From Pseudomonas entomophila (GTDB lineage: Bacteria; Pseudomonadota; Gammaproteobacteria; Pseudomonadales; Pseudomonadaceae): a DNA stretch of 64,000 bases. Location: positions 620,001 to 684,000 of the forward strand of contig NZ_CP063832.1 in NCBI RefSeq assembly GCF_023277925.1, in the 5' to 3' direction. This document shows, one piece after another, positions 54,638 through 64,000 of this stretch. How positions within the stretch are numbered: position 1 is the first letter of the stretch; each line of letters opens with the position of its first letter. The position numbers and the translations under genes were made by a program. The notes below the pieces were generated by a model. That model was not told where the DNA came from. It did no database searches and worked only from the letters and a program-made list of their open reading frames with translations.

Positions 54638-55765
54638 ATGGCCGAAGCAAAAGTACTCAGTGGCGCAGGCCTGCGCGGCCAGGTGGCCGGGCAGACCGCG
54701 CTGTCCACCGTCGGTCAGGCCGGTGCCGGCCTGACCTATCGCGGCTATGACGTGCGCGACCTGGCCGCCGGCGCCGAGTTCGAGGAAGTCGCCTACCTGC
54801 TGCTCTACGGCGAGCTGCCAAGCAAGGCCGAGCTTGCCGACTACAAACGCAAGCTCAAGGGCTTGCGTGACCTGCCGCAAGTGCTGAAAGAAGTCCTCGA
54901 GCGCATCCCGCGCGACGCCCACCCGATGGACGTGATGCGCACCGGCTGCTCGGTACTCGGCACCCTGGAGCCGGAGCTGACCTTCGACGCCCAGCGCGAC
55001 AAGACCGACCGCCTGCTGGCGCTGTTCCCGGCGGTGATGTGCTACTGGTACCGCTTCACTCACCACGGTGTACGTATCGATTGCACCAGCGATGAAGAGA
55101 CGATTGGCGGCCACTTCCTGCACCTGCTGCATGGCAAGAAACCGAGCGAGCTGCACGTCAAGGTGATGAATGTCTCGCTGATCCTCTACGCCGAGCACGA
55201 GTTCAACGCCTCGACTTTCACCGCCCGGGTCTGTGCCTCGACCCTGTCCGACCTGTACTCCTGCGTGACCGCCGCCATCGGTTCGCTACGCGGCCCGCTG
55301 CACGGCGGTGCAAACGAGGCGGCGATGGAACTGATCGAGCGCTTCCAGACCCCGCAGGAAGCCACCGCCGAGCTGCTGCGCATGCTCGAGCGCAAAGACA
55401 AGATCATGGGCTTTGGCCATGCGATCTATAAAGAGTCCGATCCGCGCAACGAGGTGATCAAGGGCTGGGCGAAGCAGTTGGCCGACGAGGTGGGCGACAA
55501 GGTCCTGTACCCGGTATCCGAAGCCATCGACAAGACCATGTGGGAGCAGAAGCGCCTGTTCCCCAACGCTGACTTCTACCATGCCTCGGCGTATCACTTC
55601 ATGGGCATCCCGACCAAGCTGTTCACCCCGATCTTCGTCTGCTCGCGCCTGACCGGCTGGGCCGCGCACGTGTTCGAGCAGCGCGCCAACAACCGCATCA
55701 TCCGCCCGAGCGCCGAGTATGTCGGCGTCGAGCAGCGCCAGTTCGTGCCGATCGAGCAACGCTGA
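54638..55765 (+). CDS. prpC: 2-methylcitrate synthase
   Basis: 375 residues, short type I citrate synthase form. It joins propionyl-CoA and oxaloacetate. GGHFLHLLHGKK, GPLHGGANEAAMELIERF (His), MGFGHAIYKESDPR (His) and ASAYHFMGIPTKLFTPIF (the Asp-equivalent region) are visible. AAAGGAGA lies seven bases before the ATG. It follows prpB through a gap with one REP. Confidence 0.97.
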   Translation: MAEAKVLSGAGLRGQVAGQTALSTVGQAGAGLTYRGYDVRDLAAGAEFEEVAYLLLYGELPSKAELADYKRKLKGLRDLPQVLKEVLERIPRDAHPMDVMRTGCSVLGTLEPELTFDAQRDKTDRLLALFPAVMCYWYRFTHHGVRIDCTSDEETIGGHFLHLLHGKKPSELHVKVMNVSLILYAEHEFNASTFTARVCASTLSDLYSCVTAAIGSLRGPLHGGANEAAMELIERFQTPQEATAELLRMLERKDKIMGFGHAIYKESDPRNEVIKGWAKQLADEVGDKVLYPVSEAIDKTMWEQKRLFPNADFYHASAYHFMGIPTKLFTPIFVCSRLTGWAAHVFEQRANNRIIRPSAEYVGVEQRQFVPIEQR

Positions 55766-55779
55766 GTCAGCCCGCGCTC

Positions 55780-55854
55780 CCTGTAGGAGCCAGCCTTGCT
55801 GGCGAACCCCGGCGACGCCGGGGCCCCTTTCGCCGGCAAGCCGGCTCCTGCAGA
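55780..55854. repeat. REP pair between prpC and acnD
   Basis: TGTAGGAGCCAGCCTTGCTGG and CGCCGGCAAGCCGGCTCCTG face each other, with a third hairpin CCCCGGCGACGCCGGGG between them. Confidence 0.85.
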
Positions 55855-55906
55855 AAGCAGGGCGGCCGCAACAGCACCGACCTTACCGTGATTGAGTCCC
55901 TGTGCC

Positions 55907-58495
55907 ATGAATACTGAATTCCGCAAGCCCCTGCCAGGCACCACCCTGGACTATTTCGACGCCCGCGCCGCGGTCGAGGCGATCAAGCCCGGCGCTTATG
56001 ACGGCCTGCCGTACACCTCCCGCGTGCTGGCCGAAAACCTGGTGCGTCGCTGCGCCCCGGCCACCCTCAACGCCTCGCTCGAACAACTGATCGAACGCAA
56101 GCGCGACCTCGACTTCCCCTGGTTCCCGGCCCGTGTGGTCTGCCACGACATCCTCGGCCAGACCGCGCTGGTGGACCTGGCCGGCCTGCGCGACGCCATT
56201 GCCGACAAGGGCGGTGACCCGGCCCAGGTCAACCCGGTGGTGCCGGTGCAACTGATCGTCGACCACTCGCTGGCCGTGGAGTGCGGCGGCTTCGATCCGC
56301 AGGCGTTCGAGAAGAACCGTGCCATCGAGGATCGCCGCAACGAGGACCGTTTCCACTTCATCAACTGGACCAAGCAGGCGTTCAAGAATGTCGACGTGAT
56401 CCAGCCGGGCAACGGCATCATGCATCAGATCAACCTGGAGAAGATGTCGCCGGTGATCCACAACGACCACGGCGTCGCCTACCCGGACACCTGCGTCGGC
56501 ACCGATAGCCACACCCCGCACGTCGATGCCCTGGGCGTGATCGCCATCGGCGTCGGTGGCCTGGAGGCCGAGAACGTGATGCTGGGGCGCGCCTCGTGGA
56601 TGCGCCTGCCGGAGATCATCGGCGTCGAGCTGACCGGCCGTCTGGCGCCGAGCATTACCGCGACCGACCTGGTGCTGGCGCTCACCGAGTTCCTGCGCCA
56701 ACAGAAGGTAGTCGGCGCCTATCTCGAGTTCCACGGTGCCGGCGCCAGCGCACTGACCCTGGGCGACCGCGCCACCATCTCCAACATGGCCCCGGAATAC
56801 GGCGCCACCGCGGCGATGTTCGCCATCGACCAGCAGACCATCGATTACCTCAAGCTCACCGGCCGCGACGAGCAGCAGGTGCAGTTGGTGGAAACCTACG
56901 CCAAGGTTGCAGGCCTGTGGGCCGACAGCCTGGCCAAGGCCGAGTACGAACGCACCTTGAGCTTCGACCTGTCGAGCGTGGTGCGCAACATGGCCGGCCC
57001 GTCGAACCCGCACGCCCGGGTGTCCACCCGCGACCTGGCGGCCAAGGGCATTGCCGGCCAGTGGCAAGAAGTGCCGGGGCAGATGCCGGATGGCGCGGTG
57101 ATCATCGCCGCCATCACCAGTTGCACCAACACCAGCAACCCGCGCAACGTGATCGCCGCGGGCCTGCTGGCGCGCAATGCCAACAAGCTCGGGCTTGCCC
57201 GTAAACCCTGGGTGAAGTCGTCGCTGGCGCCCGGCTCCAAGACCGTGCAGTTGTACCTCAAGGAAGCGGGGCTGGAGCAGGAGCTGGAGCAGTTGGGCTT
57301 TGGCATCGTCGCCTTCGCCTGTACCACTTGCAACGGCATGTCCGGCGCGCTGGACCCAGTGATCCAGCAGGAGATCATCGACCGCGACCTGTACGCCACC
57401 GCCGTGTTGTCGGGTAACCGCAACTTCGATGGGCGCATCCACCCTTACGCCAAGCAGGCCTTCCTTGCCTCGCCGCCGCTGGTGGTGGCCTACGCGATCG
57501 CGGGCACCATCCGTTTCGACATCGAGAAGGATGTGCTGGGCGTGGTCGATGGTAAGGAGATCCGCTTGAAGGATATCTGGCCGAGCGATGAAGAAATCGA
57601 CGCCGTGGTGCGTGCGTCGGTGAAGCCGGAGCAATTCCGCCAGGTGTACATCCCGATGTTCGCCATCGAAGAGGACAGGGGGCCGAAGGTCGCGCCGCTG
57701 TATGAATGGCGTCCGATGAGCACTTACATCCGCCGCCCGCCGTATTGGGAAGGCGCCCTGGCCGGTGAGCGCACCTTGCGCGGCATGCGCCCGCTGGCAG
57801 TGCTGCCGGACAACATCACCACCGACCACCTGTCGCCGTCCAACGCCATCATGCTCGACAGCGCCGCCGGCGAGTACCTGGCGAAGATGGGCCTGCCGGA
57901 GGAGGACTTCAACTCCTACGCCACCCACCGCGGCGACCACCTGACCGCGCAGCGTGCCACCTTTGCCAACCCCAAGCTGTTCAACGAGATGGTGCGCAAG
58001 GACGACGGCAGCGTGAAGCAGGGTTCGCTGGCGCGCATCGAGCCGGAAGGCAAGGTGACGCGCATGTGGGAGGCGATCGAAACCTACATGCAGCGCAAGC
58101 AGCCGCTGATCATCGTCGCCGGTGCCGACTACGGCCAGGGCTCGTCCCGCGACTGGGCGGCCAAGGGCGTGCGCCTGGCGGGGGTCGAGGCGATCGTCGC
58201 CGAAGGTTTCGAGCGCATCCACCGCACCAACCTGGTGGGCATGGGCGTGCTGCCGCTGGAGTTCAAGCCGGGCACCGACCGCAACACGCTGGGGCTGGAC
58301 GGTAGCGAGACCTACGACGTGCTCGGTGAGCGCACGCCGCGCGCGACGCTGACCCTGGTGGTCACGCGGCGCACTGGCGAGCGTGTCGAGGTGCCGGTGA
58401 CCTGCCGGCTGGATACCGCCGAAGAGGTGTCGATCTACGAAGCGGGCGGGGTATTGCAGCGCTTTGCCCAGGATTTCCTGGAAGGCGCAGCCTGA
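55907..58495 (+). CDS. acnD: 2-methylcitrate dehydratase, Fe/S-dependent (AcnD)
   Basis: 862 residues, aconitase A superfamily. With PrpF it dehydrates 2-methylcitrate to 2-methylaconitate. The [4Fe-4S] ligands are Cys406 (TSCTNTSNPRN) and Cys472/Cys475 (ACTTCNGMSG). DSHTPHVDALGVIAIGVGG and GADYGQGSSRDWAAKG are aconitase hallmarks. The gene order prpC-acnD-prpF is the one known for organisms that use AcnD in place of, or in addition to, PrpD. The ATG at MNTEFRKP was chosen; the ribosome-binding site is poor. Confidence 0.97.
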   Translation: MNTEFRKPLPGTTLDYFDARAAVEAIKPGAYDGLPYTSRVLAENLVRRCAPATLNASLEQLIERKRDLDFPWFPARVVCHDILGQTALVDLAGLRDAIADKGGDPAQVNPVVPVQLIVDHSLAVECGGFDPQAFEKNRAIEDRRNEDRFHFINWTKQAFKNVDVIQPGNGIMHQINLEKMSPVIHNDHGVAYPDTCVGTDSHTPHVDALGVIAIGVGGLEAENVMLGRASWMRLPEIIGVELTGRLAPSITATDLVLALTEFLRQQKVVGAYLEFHGAGASALTLGDRATISNMAPEYGATAAMFAIDQQTIDYLKLTGRDEQQVQLVETYAKVAGLWADSLAKAEYERTLSFDLSSVVRNMAGPSNPHARVSTRDLAAKGIAGQWQEVPGQMPDGAVIIAAITSCTNTSNPRNVIAAGLLARNANKLGLARKPWVKSSLAPGSKTVQLYLKEAGLEQELEQLGFGIVAFACTTCNGMSGALDPVIQQEIIDRDLYATAVLSGNRNFDGRIHPYAKQAFLASPPLVVAYAIAGTIRFDIEKDVLGVVDGKEIRLKDIWPSDEEIDAVVRASVKPEQFRQVYIPMFAIEEDRGPKVAPLYEWRPMSTYIRRPPYWEGALAGERTLRGMRPLAVLPDNITTDHLSPSNAIMLDSAAGEYLAKMGLPEEDFNSYATHRGDHLTAQRATFANPKLFNEMVRKDDGSVKQGSLARIEPEGKVTRMWEAIETYMQRKQPLIIVAGADYGQGSSRDWAAKGVRLAGVEAIVAEGFERIHRTNLVGMGVLPLEFKPGTDRNTLGLDGSETYDVLGERTPRATLTLVVTRRTGERVEVPVTCRLDTAEEVSIYEAGGVLQRFAQDFLEGAA

Positions 58496-58500
58496 GCCGT

Positions 58501-58566
58501 GTTCGCCGGCAAGCTGGCTCTGCAGGGGGCATGATCTTCTGTAGGAGCCGGCTTGCCGGCGAAAGG
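58501..58566. repeat. REP pair between acnD and prpF
   Basis: GTTCGCCGGCAAGCTGGCTC and TGTAGGAGCCGGCTTGCCGG, with 15 bases between, in opposite orientation. Confidence 0.85.
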
Positions 58567-58610
58567 GCCCTAGGGTTTTCTGTTTTTATTTCAGACAGGA
58601 CAGCAAGGTA

Positions 58611-59801
58611 ATGGCGCACGTACCACAAGTAAAAATCCCCGCCACCTACATCCGTGGCGGCACCAGCAAAGGCGTGTTCTTCCGCCTGCAAGACCTGCCC
58701 GAGCAGGCCCAGGTCCCCGGCCCGGCGCGCGACGCCCTGCTGTTGCGGGTGATCGGCAGCCCCGACCCGTACGGCAAGCAGATCGACGGCATGGGTGGTG
58801 CCACCTCCAGCACCAGCAAGACAGTGATCCTGTCGAAAAGCATCAAGGCCAACCACGACGTCGACTACCTGTTCGGCCAGGTGTCGATCGACAAGGCCTT
58901 TGTCGACTGGAGCGGCAACTGCGGCAACCTCTCCGCCGCGGTCGGCTCGTTCGCCATCGCCAGCGGCCTGCTCGATGCCGCGCGCCTGCCGCGCAACGGC
59001 ATCGCCACCGTGCGCATCTGGCAGGCCAATATCGGCAAGACCATCATCGCCCATGTGCCTATCACTGAAGGCGAGGTCCAGGAAACCGGCGACTTCGAGC
59101 TCGACGGCGTAACCTTCCCGGCCGCCGAGGTGCAGCTGGAGTTCCTCGACCCAGCGGCCGACGAGGATGGCGACGGCGGGGCGATGTTCCCCACCGGCAA
59201 CCTGGTGGACGAGCTCGAGGTGCCGGGTGTCGGCACCTTCAAGGCAACCCTGATCAACGCCGGCATCCCGACCATCTTCGTCAATGCCGCCGACCTCGGC
59301 TATTCCGGTACCGAGCTGCAGGAGGCCATTAACGGCGATGTTGCCGCGTTGCAGCGTTTCGAGGCCATCCGCGCCCATGGCGCGGTGCGCATGGGCTTGA
59401 TCGAGCACGTCGATCAGGCTGCCGGGCGTCAGCACACACCCAAGGTGGCCTTCGTCGCGGCGCCGACCACCTACACTGCTTCCAGTGGCAAGGCGGTCAA
59501 TGCCGATGAAGTCGACCTGCTGGTGCGTGCGCTGTCGATGGGCAAGTTGCACCACGCGATGATGGGCACCGCCGCGGTGGCTATCGGCACGGCGGCAGCG
59601 ATACCCGGAACGCTGGTCAACCTCGCAGCCGGTGGGGGCGCGCGCAGTGCCGTGCGCTTCGGGCATCCATCCGGAACGTTGCGGGTCGGTGCCGAGGCGC
59701 GTCAGGTGGACGGGCAGTGGACCGTGACCAAAGCCATCATGAGCCGTAGCGCTCGGGTGCTGATGGAGGGCTGGGTGCGCGTACCTGGCGACAGCTTCTA
59801 A
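58611..59801 (+). CDS. prpF: 2-methylaconitate cis-trans isomerase PrpF
   Basis: 396 residues, diaminopimelate-epimerase-like fold. It isomerises the AcnD product so that aconitase B can hydrate it. [18 protein letters not shown] and [17 protein letters not shown] carry the active-site Lys and Cys. Because PrpF works with AcnD, its presence next to acnD supports that route. It begins downstream of a REP pair with a GACAGGACAGCAAGGTA-like ribosome-binding region. Confidence 0.97.
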   Translation: MAHVPQVKIPATYIRGGTSKGVFFRLQDLPEQAQVPGPARDALLLRVIGSPDPYGKQIDGMGGATSSTSKTVILSKSIKANHDVDYLFGQVSIDKAFVDWSGNCGNLSAAVGSFAIASGLLDAARLPRNGIATVRIWQANIGKTIIAHVPITEGEVQETGDFELDGVTFPAAEVQLEFLDPAADEDGDGGAMFPTGNLVDELEVPGVGTFKATLINAGIPTIFVNAADLGYSGTELQEAINGDVAALQRFEAIRAHGAVRMGLIEHVDQAAGRQHTPKVAFVAAPTTYTASSGKAVNADEVDLLVRALSMGKLHHAMMGTAAVAIGTAAAIPGTLVNLAAGGGARSAVRFGHPSGTLRVGAEARQVDGQWTVTKAIMSRSARVLMEGWVRVPGDSF

Positions 59802-59831
59802 CGCAGCATCGGCGCACGGCTTTCGTTGAGC

Positions 59832-59850
59832 GGGGCTGCGTAGCAGCCCC
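59832..59850 (+). terminator. Hairpin between prpF and prpD
   Basis: GGGGCTGC-GTA-GCAGCCCC, perfect 8-bp stem, no T-run; an mRNA-processing or attenuation hairpin rather than a full stop. Confidence 0.45.
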
Positions 59851-59869
59851 TGTTCCAAGGGAGCTATCA

Positions 59870-61354
59870 ATGAGCGCCAATACCGATCTCAACACTCGCC
59901 CCGACTACGACCAGATCCTGCAGGCTATCGCCGACTACGTCCTCGACTATCAGGTCGATTCCCCTGAAGCCCTCGACACCGCCCGCAACTGCCTGATGGA
60001 CACCCTGGGCTGCGGCCTGCTGGCCCTGCGCTTCCCCGAGTGCACCAAGCTGCTCGGCCCGCTGGTCGAGGGCACCGTGGTCCCCCATGGCGCACGGGTG
60101 CCCGGCACCCGCTACCGCCTGGACCCGGTCAAGGCCGCCTGGGATATCGGCTGTGCCGTCCGCTGGCTGGACTACAACGACACCTGGCTGGCCGCAGAGT
60201 GGGCCCACCCCTCGGACAACCTCGGCGGCATCCTCGCCGTCGCCGACCATCTTTCGCAAAAGCGTGTGGCCGGTGGCGAGGCGCCGCTGGCCATGCGCAC
60301 CGTGCTCGATGCGATGGTCATGGCCCATGAGGTCCAGGGCGTGCTGGCGCTGGAGAACGCGTTCAACCGGGTCGGCCTGGATCATGTGCTGCTGGTCAAG
60401 GTGGCCTCCACGGCGGTCTGCGCCAAGCTCATGGGCGCCAACCGCGAACAACTGCTGTCGGCGCTGTCCCATGCCTTCGTCGACGGCCAGGCGTTGCGCA
60501 CCTACCGCCATGCGCCCAATGCCGGTTCGCGCAAATCGTGGGCGGCGGGGGACGCCTCCAGCCGTGGGGTGCGCCTGGCCGATATCGCCATGCGTGGCGA
60601 AATGGGCGTGCCCAGCGTGCTGACGGCGGCACAGTGGGGCTTCTACGATGTGTCGTTCAGCCACACCAACAAGGACCTGGCGCTCAAGCCTGACGAGCAG
60701 CAGGCACTGCGCCTGCCCCAGGCCTTTGGCAGCTACGTGATGGAGAACGTGCTGTTCAAGGTCAGTTTCCCCGCCGAATTCCATGCCCAGACCGCCTGCG
60801 AGGCTGCGCTGGTTCTTCACCCTCAGGTGCGCAACCGCCTGCATGAAGTCACGCGGATCGTCATCACCACCCAGGAGTCGGCGATCCGCATCATCTCCAA
60901 GGAAGGCCCGCTGGCCAACGCCGCCGACCGCGATCATTGCCTGCAGTACATGACTGCCGTGCCGCTGATCTTCGGCAGCCTGGTGGCCGAGCATTACGAG
61001 GATGCGTTCCACGCCGCGCACCCGAGTATCGACCGCCTGCGCGAGAAGATGGAGGTCGTCGAGGATCCGCGTTTCAGTCGCGAATACCTTGAGCCCGACA
61101 AGCGTTCGATCGCCAATGGCCTGCAGGTGTTCTTCAAGGATGGCAGCCATACGCAGCAGGTAGTGGTGGAGTACCCGGTCGGCCATCGTCGGCGCAGGGC
61201 AGAGGGGATACCGTTGCTGGAGGCCAAGTTCAGGGAGAACCTGGCGACACGGTTCGTACGGCAGCGGTGTGAGGAGATCGTCGAGTTGTGCAGGGACCAG
61301 GCTGCGCTTGAAGCCATGCCGGTGCACAGGTTCGTCGATCTTTTCGTGATTTGA
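59870..61354 (+). CDS. prpD: 2-methylcitrate dehydratase PrpD
   Basis: 494 residues, MmgE/PrpD fold, an iron-free dehydratase for 2-methylcitrate. [35 protein letters not shown] (catalytic-loop region) and [15 protein letters not shown] [13 protein letters not shown] are typical. Its presence with acnD/prpF gives two dehydratase routes. AAGGGAG precedes the ATG. Confidence 0.96.
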   Translation: MSANTDLNTRPDYDQILQAIADYVLDYQVDSPEALDTARNCLMDTLGCGLLALRFPECTKLLGPLVEGTVVPHGARVPGTRYRLDPVKAAWDIGCAVRWLDYNDTWLAAEWAHPSDNLGGILAVADHLSQKRVAGGEAPLAMRTVLDAMVMAHEVQGVLALENAFNRVGLDHVLLVKVASTAVCAKLMGANREQLLSALSHAFVDGQALRTYRHAPNAGSRKSWAAGDASSRGVRLADIAMRGEMGVPSVLTAAQWGFYDVSFSHTNKDLALKPDEQQALRLPQAFGSYVMENVLFKVSFPAEFHAQTACEAALVLHPQVRNRLHEVTRIVITTQESAIRIISKEGPLANAADRDHCLQYMTAVPLIFGSLVAEHYEDAFHAAHPSIDRLREKMEVVEDPRFSREYLEPDKRSIANGLQVFFKDGSHTQQVVVEYPVGHRRRRAEGIPLLEAKFRENLATRFVRQRCEEIVELCRDQAALEAMPVHRFVDLFVI

Positions 61355-61358
61355 AAAG

Positions 61359-61385
61359 CTTCGCCGGCTTGCCGGCGAACAGGCC
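61359..61385. repeat. Degenerate REP after prpD
   Basis: CTTCGCCGGCTTGCCGGCGAA, a short palindrome missing the outer CTCCTAC. Confidence 0.6.
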
Positions 61386-61390
61386 AGAAC

Positions 61391-61426
61391 GAAAAAGCCC
61401 CGGTATGGCTACCGGGGCTTTCTTTT
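61391..61426. terminator. Bidirectional terminator between prpD and acnB
   Basis: GAAAAAGCCCCGGT-ATGGCT-ACCGGGGCTTTCTTTT: A-run and T-run on opposite sides of a 10-bp stem. Confidence 0.92.
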
Positions 61427-61443
61427 ACAACGTACTGCTCAGC

Positions 61444-64000
61444 TTACGCCTGAACCACCGGGATCTTGGCGTTGGCCGCGGCTTCGCGGAACTCGGCGAT
61501 CTGGTCGAAGCTCAGGTAGCGGTAGACGTCGGCAGCCATGCTGTCGATGTCTTTCGCGTACTGCATGTACTCCTCGACGGTTGGCAGCTTGCCGATGATC
61601 GAAGCGACTGCGGCCAGTTCGGCCGAGGCCAGGTACACGTTGGTCGCGTCGCCCAGACGGTTCGGGAAGTTACGGGTCGAGGTGGACACCACGGTCGAAC
61701 CGGTCTGCACACGTGCCTGGTTACCCATGCACAGCGAGCAGCCTGGCATTTCCATGCGCGCGCCAGCCTTGCCGTAGATGCCGTAGTAGCCTTCCTCGGT
61801 CAGCTGGTGGGCGTCCATCTTGGTTGGCGGTGCCAGCCACAGGCGGGTCGGGATGCCGCCCTTGACCTTGTCCAGCAGCTTGCCGGCGGCACGGAAGTGA
61901 CCGATGTTGGTCATGCACGAACCGATGAACACTTCGTCGATCTTCTCGCCCTGTACCGAAGACAGCAGGCGGGCATCGTCCGGGTCGTTAGGTGCGCAGA
62001 GCACAGGCTCTTTCACGTCGGCCAGGTCGATTTCGATGATCTCGGCGTATTCGGCGTCGGCGTCGGCCGACAGCAGCTCAGGCTTGGCCAACCAGGCTTC
62101 CATCGCTTGCGCGCGGCGCTCCAGGGTGCGGGCATCGCCGTAGCCTTCGCCGATCATCCAGCGCAGCAGGGTGATGTTGGACTGCAGGTACTCGGCGATG
62201 GCCTTCTCTGGCAGCTTGATGGTGCAGCCGGCGGCGGAGCGTTCGGCCGAGGCGTCGGACAGCTCGAAGGCTTGCTCGACGGTCAGGTCGTTGAGGCCTT
62301 CGATTTCCAGGATGCGGCCGGAGAAGGCGTTCTTCTTGCCCTTCTTCTCGACGGTCAGCAGGCCTTTCTGGATGGCGTAGTAAGGGATCGCATGCACCAG
62401 GTCACGTAGAGTGATGCCGGGCTGCAGCTTGCCCTTGAAGCGCACCAGGATCGACTCTGGCATGTCCAGCGGCATGACGCCGGTGGCGGCGGCGAAGGCC
62501 ACCAGGCCGGAGCCGGCCGGGAACGAGATGCCGATCGGGAAGCGGGTGTGCGAGTCGCCACCGGTGCCGACGGTGTCCGGCATCAGCATGCGGTTCAGCC
62601 AGCTGTGGATGATACCGTCGCCTGGGCGCAGCGACACGCCGCCACGGGTGCGGATGAAGTCTGGCAGGGTGTGGTGGGTGGTGACGTCGATTGGTTTCGG
62701 ATAGGCCGCGGTGTGGCAGAACGACTGCATCACCAGGTCAGCGGAGAAGCCCAGGCATGCCAGGTCTTTCAGCTCGTCGCGGGTCATCGGGCCGGTGGTG
62801 TCCTGGGAGCCGACGGTGGTCATCTTCGGTTCGCAGTAGGCACCTGGGCGCACGCCCTGGCCTTCCGGCAGGCCGCAGGCACGACCGACCATCTTCTGCG
62901 CCAGGGTGAAGCCCTTGGTCGAAGCGGCAGGCTGTTCGGGTTTCTTGAACAGGTCCGAAGCACCCAGGCCCAGCTCGGCACGGGCTTTCTCGGTCAGGCC
63001 ACGGCCGACGATCAGCGGGATACGACCGCCAGCGCGGACTTCGTCCAGCAGCACTTCGGTTTTCAGCTCGAAGTTGGTGACCAGTTCGTCGCTGCCGTGA
63101 CGGCGTACTTCACCTTTGAAAGGGTAAACGTCGATGACGTCGCCCATGCCCAGGTTGGTGCAGTCAAATTCGATCGGCAGGGCGCCGGCGTCTTCCATGG
63201 TGTTGTAGAAGATCGGGGCGATCTTGGTGCCGAAGCAGAAGCCACCGGCGCGCTTGTTGGGGACGTACGGGATGTCGTCGCCGAAGAACCACAGCACCGA
63301 GTTGGTGGCGGATTTACGGGAAGAACCGGTACCGACCACGTCACCAACGTAGGCGACTGGGTGGCCTTTGGCCTTGACCGCTTCGATCTGTGCCAGCGGA
63401 CCGACCGAGCCCGGTTGCTTGGGCTCGATGCCGTCGCGGGCCATCTTCAGCATGGCCAGGGCGTGCAGCGGGATGTCAGGGCGCGACCAGGCGTCCGGAG
63501 CAGGCGAGAGGTCGTCGGTGTTGGTTTCGCCGGGTACCTTGAACACGGTCAGGGTGTACTTGTCGGCGATGGCCGGGCGGGCGGTGAACCACTCGCCGGC
63601 GGCCCAGGATTCCAGCACGGCCTTGGCGTGGACATTGCCGGCCTTGGCTTTTTCAGCCACGTCGTGGAAGGCATCGAACATCAGCAGGGTGTGCTTGAGC
63701 TGTTCGGCCGCGACGGCGCCCAGTTCGGCGTCGTCCAGCAGCGCGACCAGCGTTTCGATGTTGTAGCCGCCCTGCATGGTGCCCAGCAGTTCGGTGGCGC
63801 GCTTGCGGTCGATCAGTGGCGATTTGGCTTCGCCCTTGGCGACGGCGGAGAGGAAGGCGGCCTTGACGTAGGCGGCTTCGTCCACTCCTGGCGGGACGCG
63901 GTTGGTGATCAGGTCTACGAGGAAGGCTTCTTCGCCGGCCGGCGGGTTTTTCAGCAGCTCGACCAGGCCTGCAGTTTGTTCGGCGTTCAGCGGCTGGGGC
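61444..64000 (-). CDS. acnB: Aconitate hydratase B / 2-methylisocitrate dehydratase, missing its first residues
   Basis: About 852 residues are visible; roughly 20 N-terminal residues lie beyond the right edge. [20 protein letters not shown] and [17 protein letters not shown] open it, matching AcnB, and [22 protein letters not shown] and [13 protein letters not shown] give the [4Fe-4S] cysteines in the C-terminal half. AcnB serves the citric acid and glyoxylate cycles and also makes 2-methylisocitrate from 2-methylaconitate in the methylcitrate cycle. It is convergent to prpD and shares a bidirectional terminator with it. Confidence 0.97.
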   Translation of the reverse strand, partial: PQPLNAEQTAGLVELLKNPPAGEEAFLVDLITNRVPPGVDEAAYVKAAFLSAVAKGEAKSPLIDRKRATELLGTMQGGYNIETLVALLDDAELGAVAAEQLKHTLLMFDAFHDVAEKAKAGNVHAKAVLESWAAGEWFTARPAIADKYTLTVFKVPGETNTDDLSPAPDAWSRPDIPLHALAMLKMARDGIEPKQPGSVGPLAQIEAVKAKGHPVAYVGDVVGTGSSRKSATNSVLWFFGDDIPYVPNKRAGGFCFGTKIAPIFYNTMEDAGALPIEFDCTNLGMGDVIDVYPFKGEVRRHGSDELVTNFELKTEVLLDEVRAGGRIPLIVGRGLTEKARAELGLGASDLFKKPEQPAASTKGFTLAQKMVGRACGLPEGQGVRPGAYCEPKMTTVGSQDTTGPMTRDELKDLACLGFSADLVMQSFCHTAAYPKPIDVTTHHTLPDFIRTRGGVSLRPGDGIIHSWLNRMLMPDTVGTGGDSHTRFPIGISFPAGSGLVAFAAATGVMPLDMPESILVRFKGKLQPGITLRDLVHAIPYYAIQKGLLTVEKKGKKNAFSGRILEIEGLNDLTVEQAFELSDASAERSAAGCTIKLPEKAIAEYLQSNITLLRWMIGEGYGDARTLERRAQAMEAWLAKPELLSADADAEYAEIIEIDLADVKEPVLCAPNDPDDARLLSSVQGEKIDEVFIGSCMTNIGHFRAAGKLLDKVKGGIPTRLWLAPPTKMDAHQLTEEGYYGIYGKAGARMEMPGCSLCMGNQARVQTGSTVVSTSTRNFPNRLGDATNVYLASAELAAVASIIGKLPTVEEYMQYAKDIDSMAADVYRYLSFDQIAEFREAAANAKIPVVQA

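Noticed and set aside
55883..58222. 779-codon minus-strand frame opposite acnD
   Set aside because: Shadow of acnD; no recognisable motif and no ribosome-binding site.

Overview
The window is chromosomal DNA of a fluorescent Pseudomonas, most likely of the P. putida group (possibly an entomophila/mosselii-like member; the species call is inference). The reasons are the high G+C content, the gene order tig-clpP-clpX-lon-hupB-ppiD, the lipoprotein oprI, the divergent tesA/ybbA pair, the prpB-prpC-acnD-prpF-prpD cluster next to acnB, and many Pseudomonas-type REP elements. Both ends cut genes: a chemoreceptor at the left and acnB at the right.

Layout. 1-2.2 kb: end of a chemoreceptor and a PAS-GGDEF-EAL protein. 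2.2-7.1 kb: one very large gene for a leucine-rich-repeat protein with an IpaH/SspH-like NEL ubiquitin-ligase domain, a putative host-directed effector with no secretion genes beside it. 7.1-13.0 kb: an amino-acid module on the minus strand (CtlX-type guanidino/ureido hydrolase, ornithine cyclodeaminase, polar amino-acid ABC transporter, Lrp-type regulator) that fits conversion of citrulline or arginine to ornithine and then proline. 13.3-14.9 kb: folD and a tRNA cluster (Arg, His, Leu, His). 15.2-16.4 kb: a methyltransferase and a small unknown protein. 16.7-25.2 kb: protein-quality-control block (trigger factor, ClpXP, Lon, HU-beta, PpiD).

25.2-26.7 kb: an IS110/IS1111-type insertion sequence that has split a REP element. 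Its long non-coding right end carries a stretch complementary to the interrupted target. 26.8-36.1 kb: patatin-like protein, lipoprotein, CHAD protein, thioesterase, Mpo1-like membrane protein, chemoreceptor, TatD, MltF-like transglycosylase, DoxX protein, GreB. 36.2-42.6 kb: ybbP-ybbA diverging from tesA, an L,D-transpeptidase, oprI and a small GNAT protein. 42.7-49.4 kb: DAHP synthase, a PilZ-like protein, a ketopantoate-reductase-like enzyme, a universal stress protein, cysB, cysH and pabB. 49.6-52.6 kb: a three-gene membrane/ATP-grasp/retropepsin operon. 52.9-61.4 kb: the complete 2-methylcitrate cycle for propionyl-CoA with its own GntR regulator and two palindromic operator candidates. 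It is followed by convergent acnB.

Regulatory DNA includes several strong intrinsic terminators, near-consensus promoters for hupB, tig, the tRNA cluster and oprI, a heat-shock-like promoter for lon, and a repeated 13-bp element upstream of both transcription units of the amino-acid module. The most unusual items are the NEL-domain giant gene, the IS1111/REP/guide-RNA arrangement and the repeated element of the amino-acid module.
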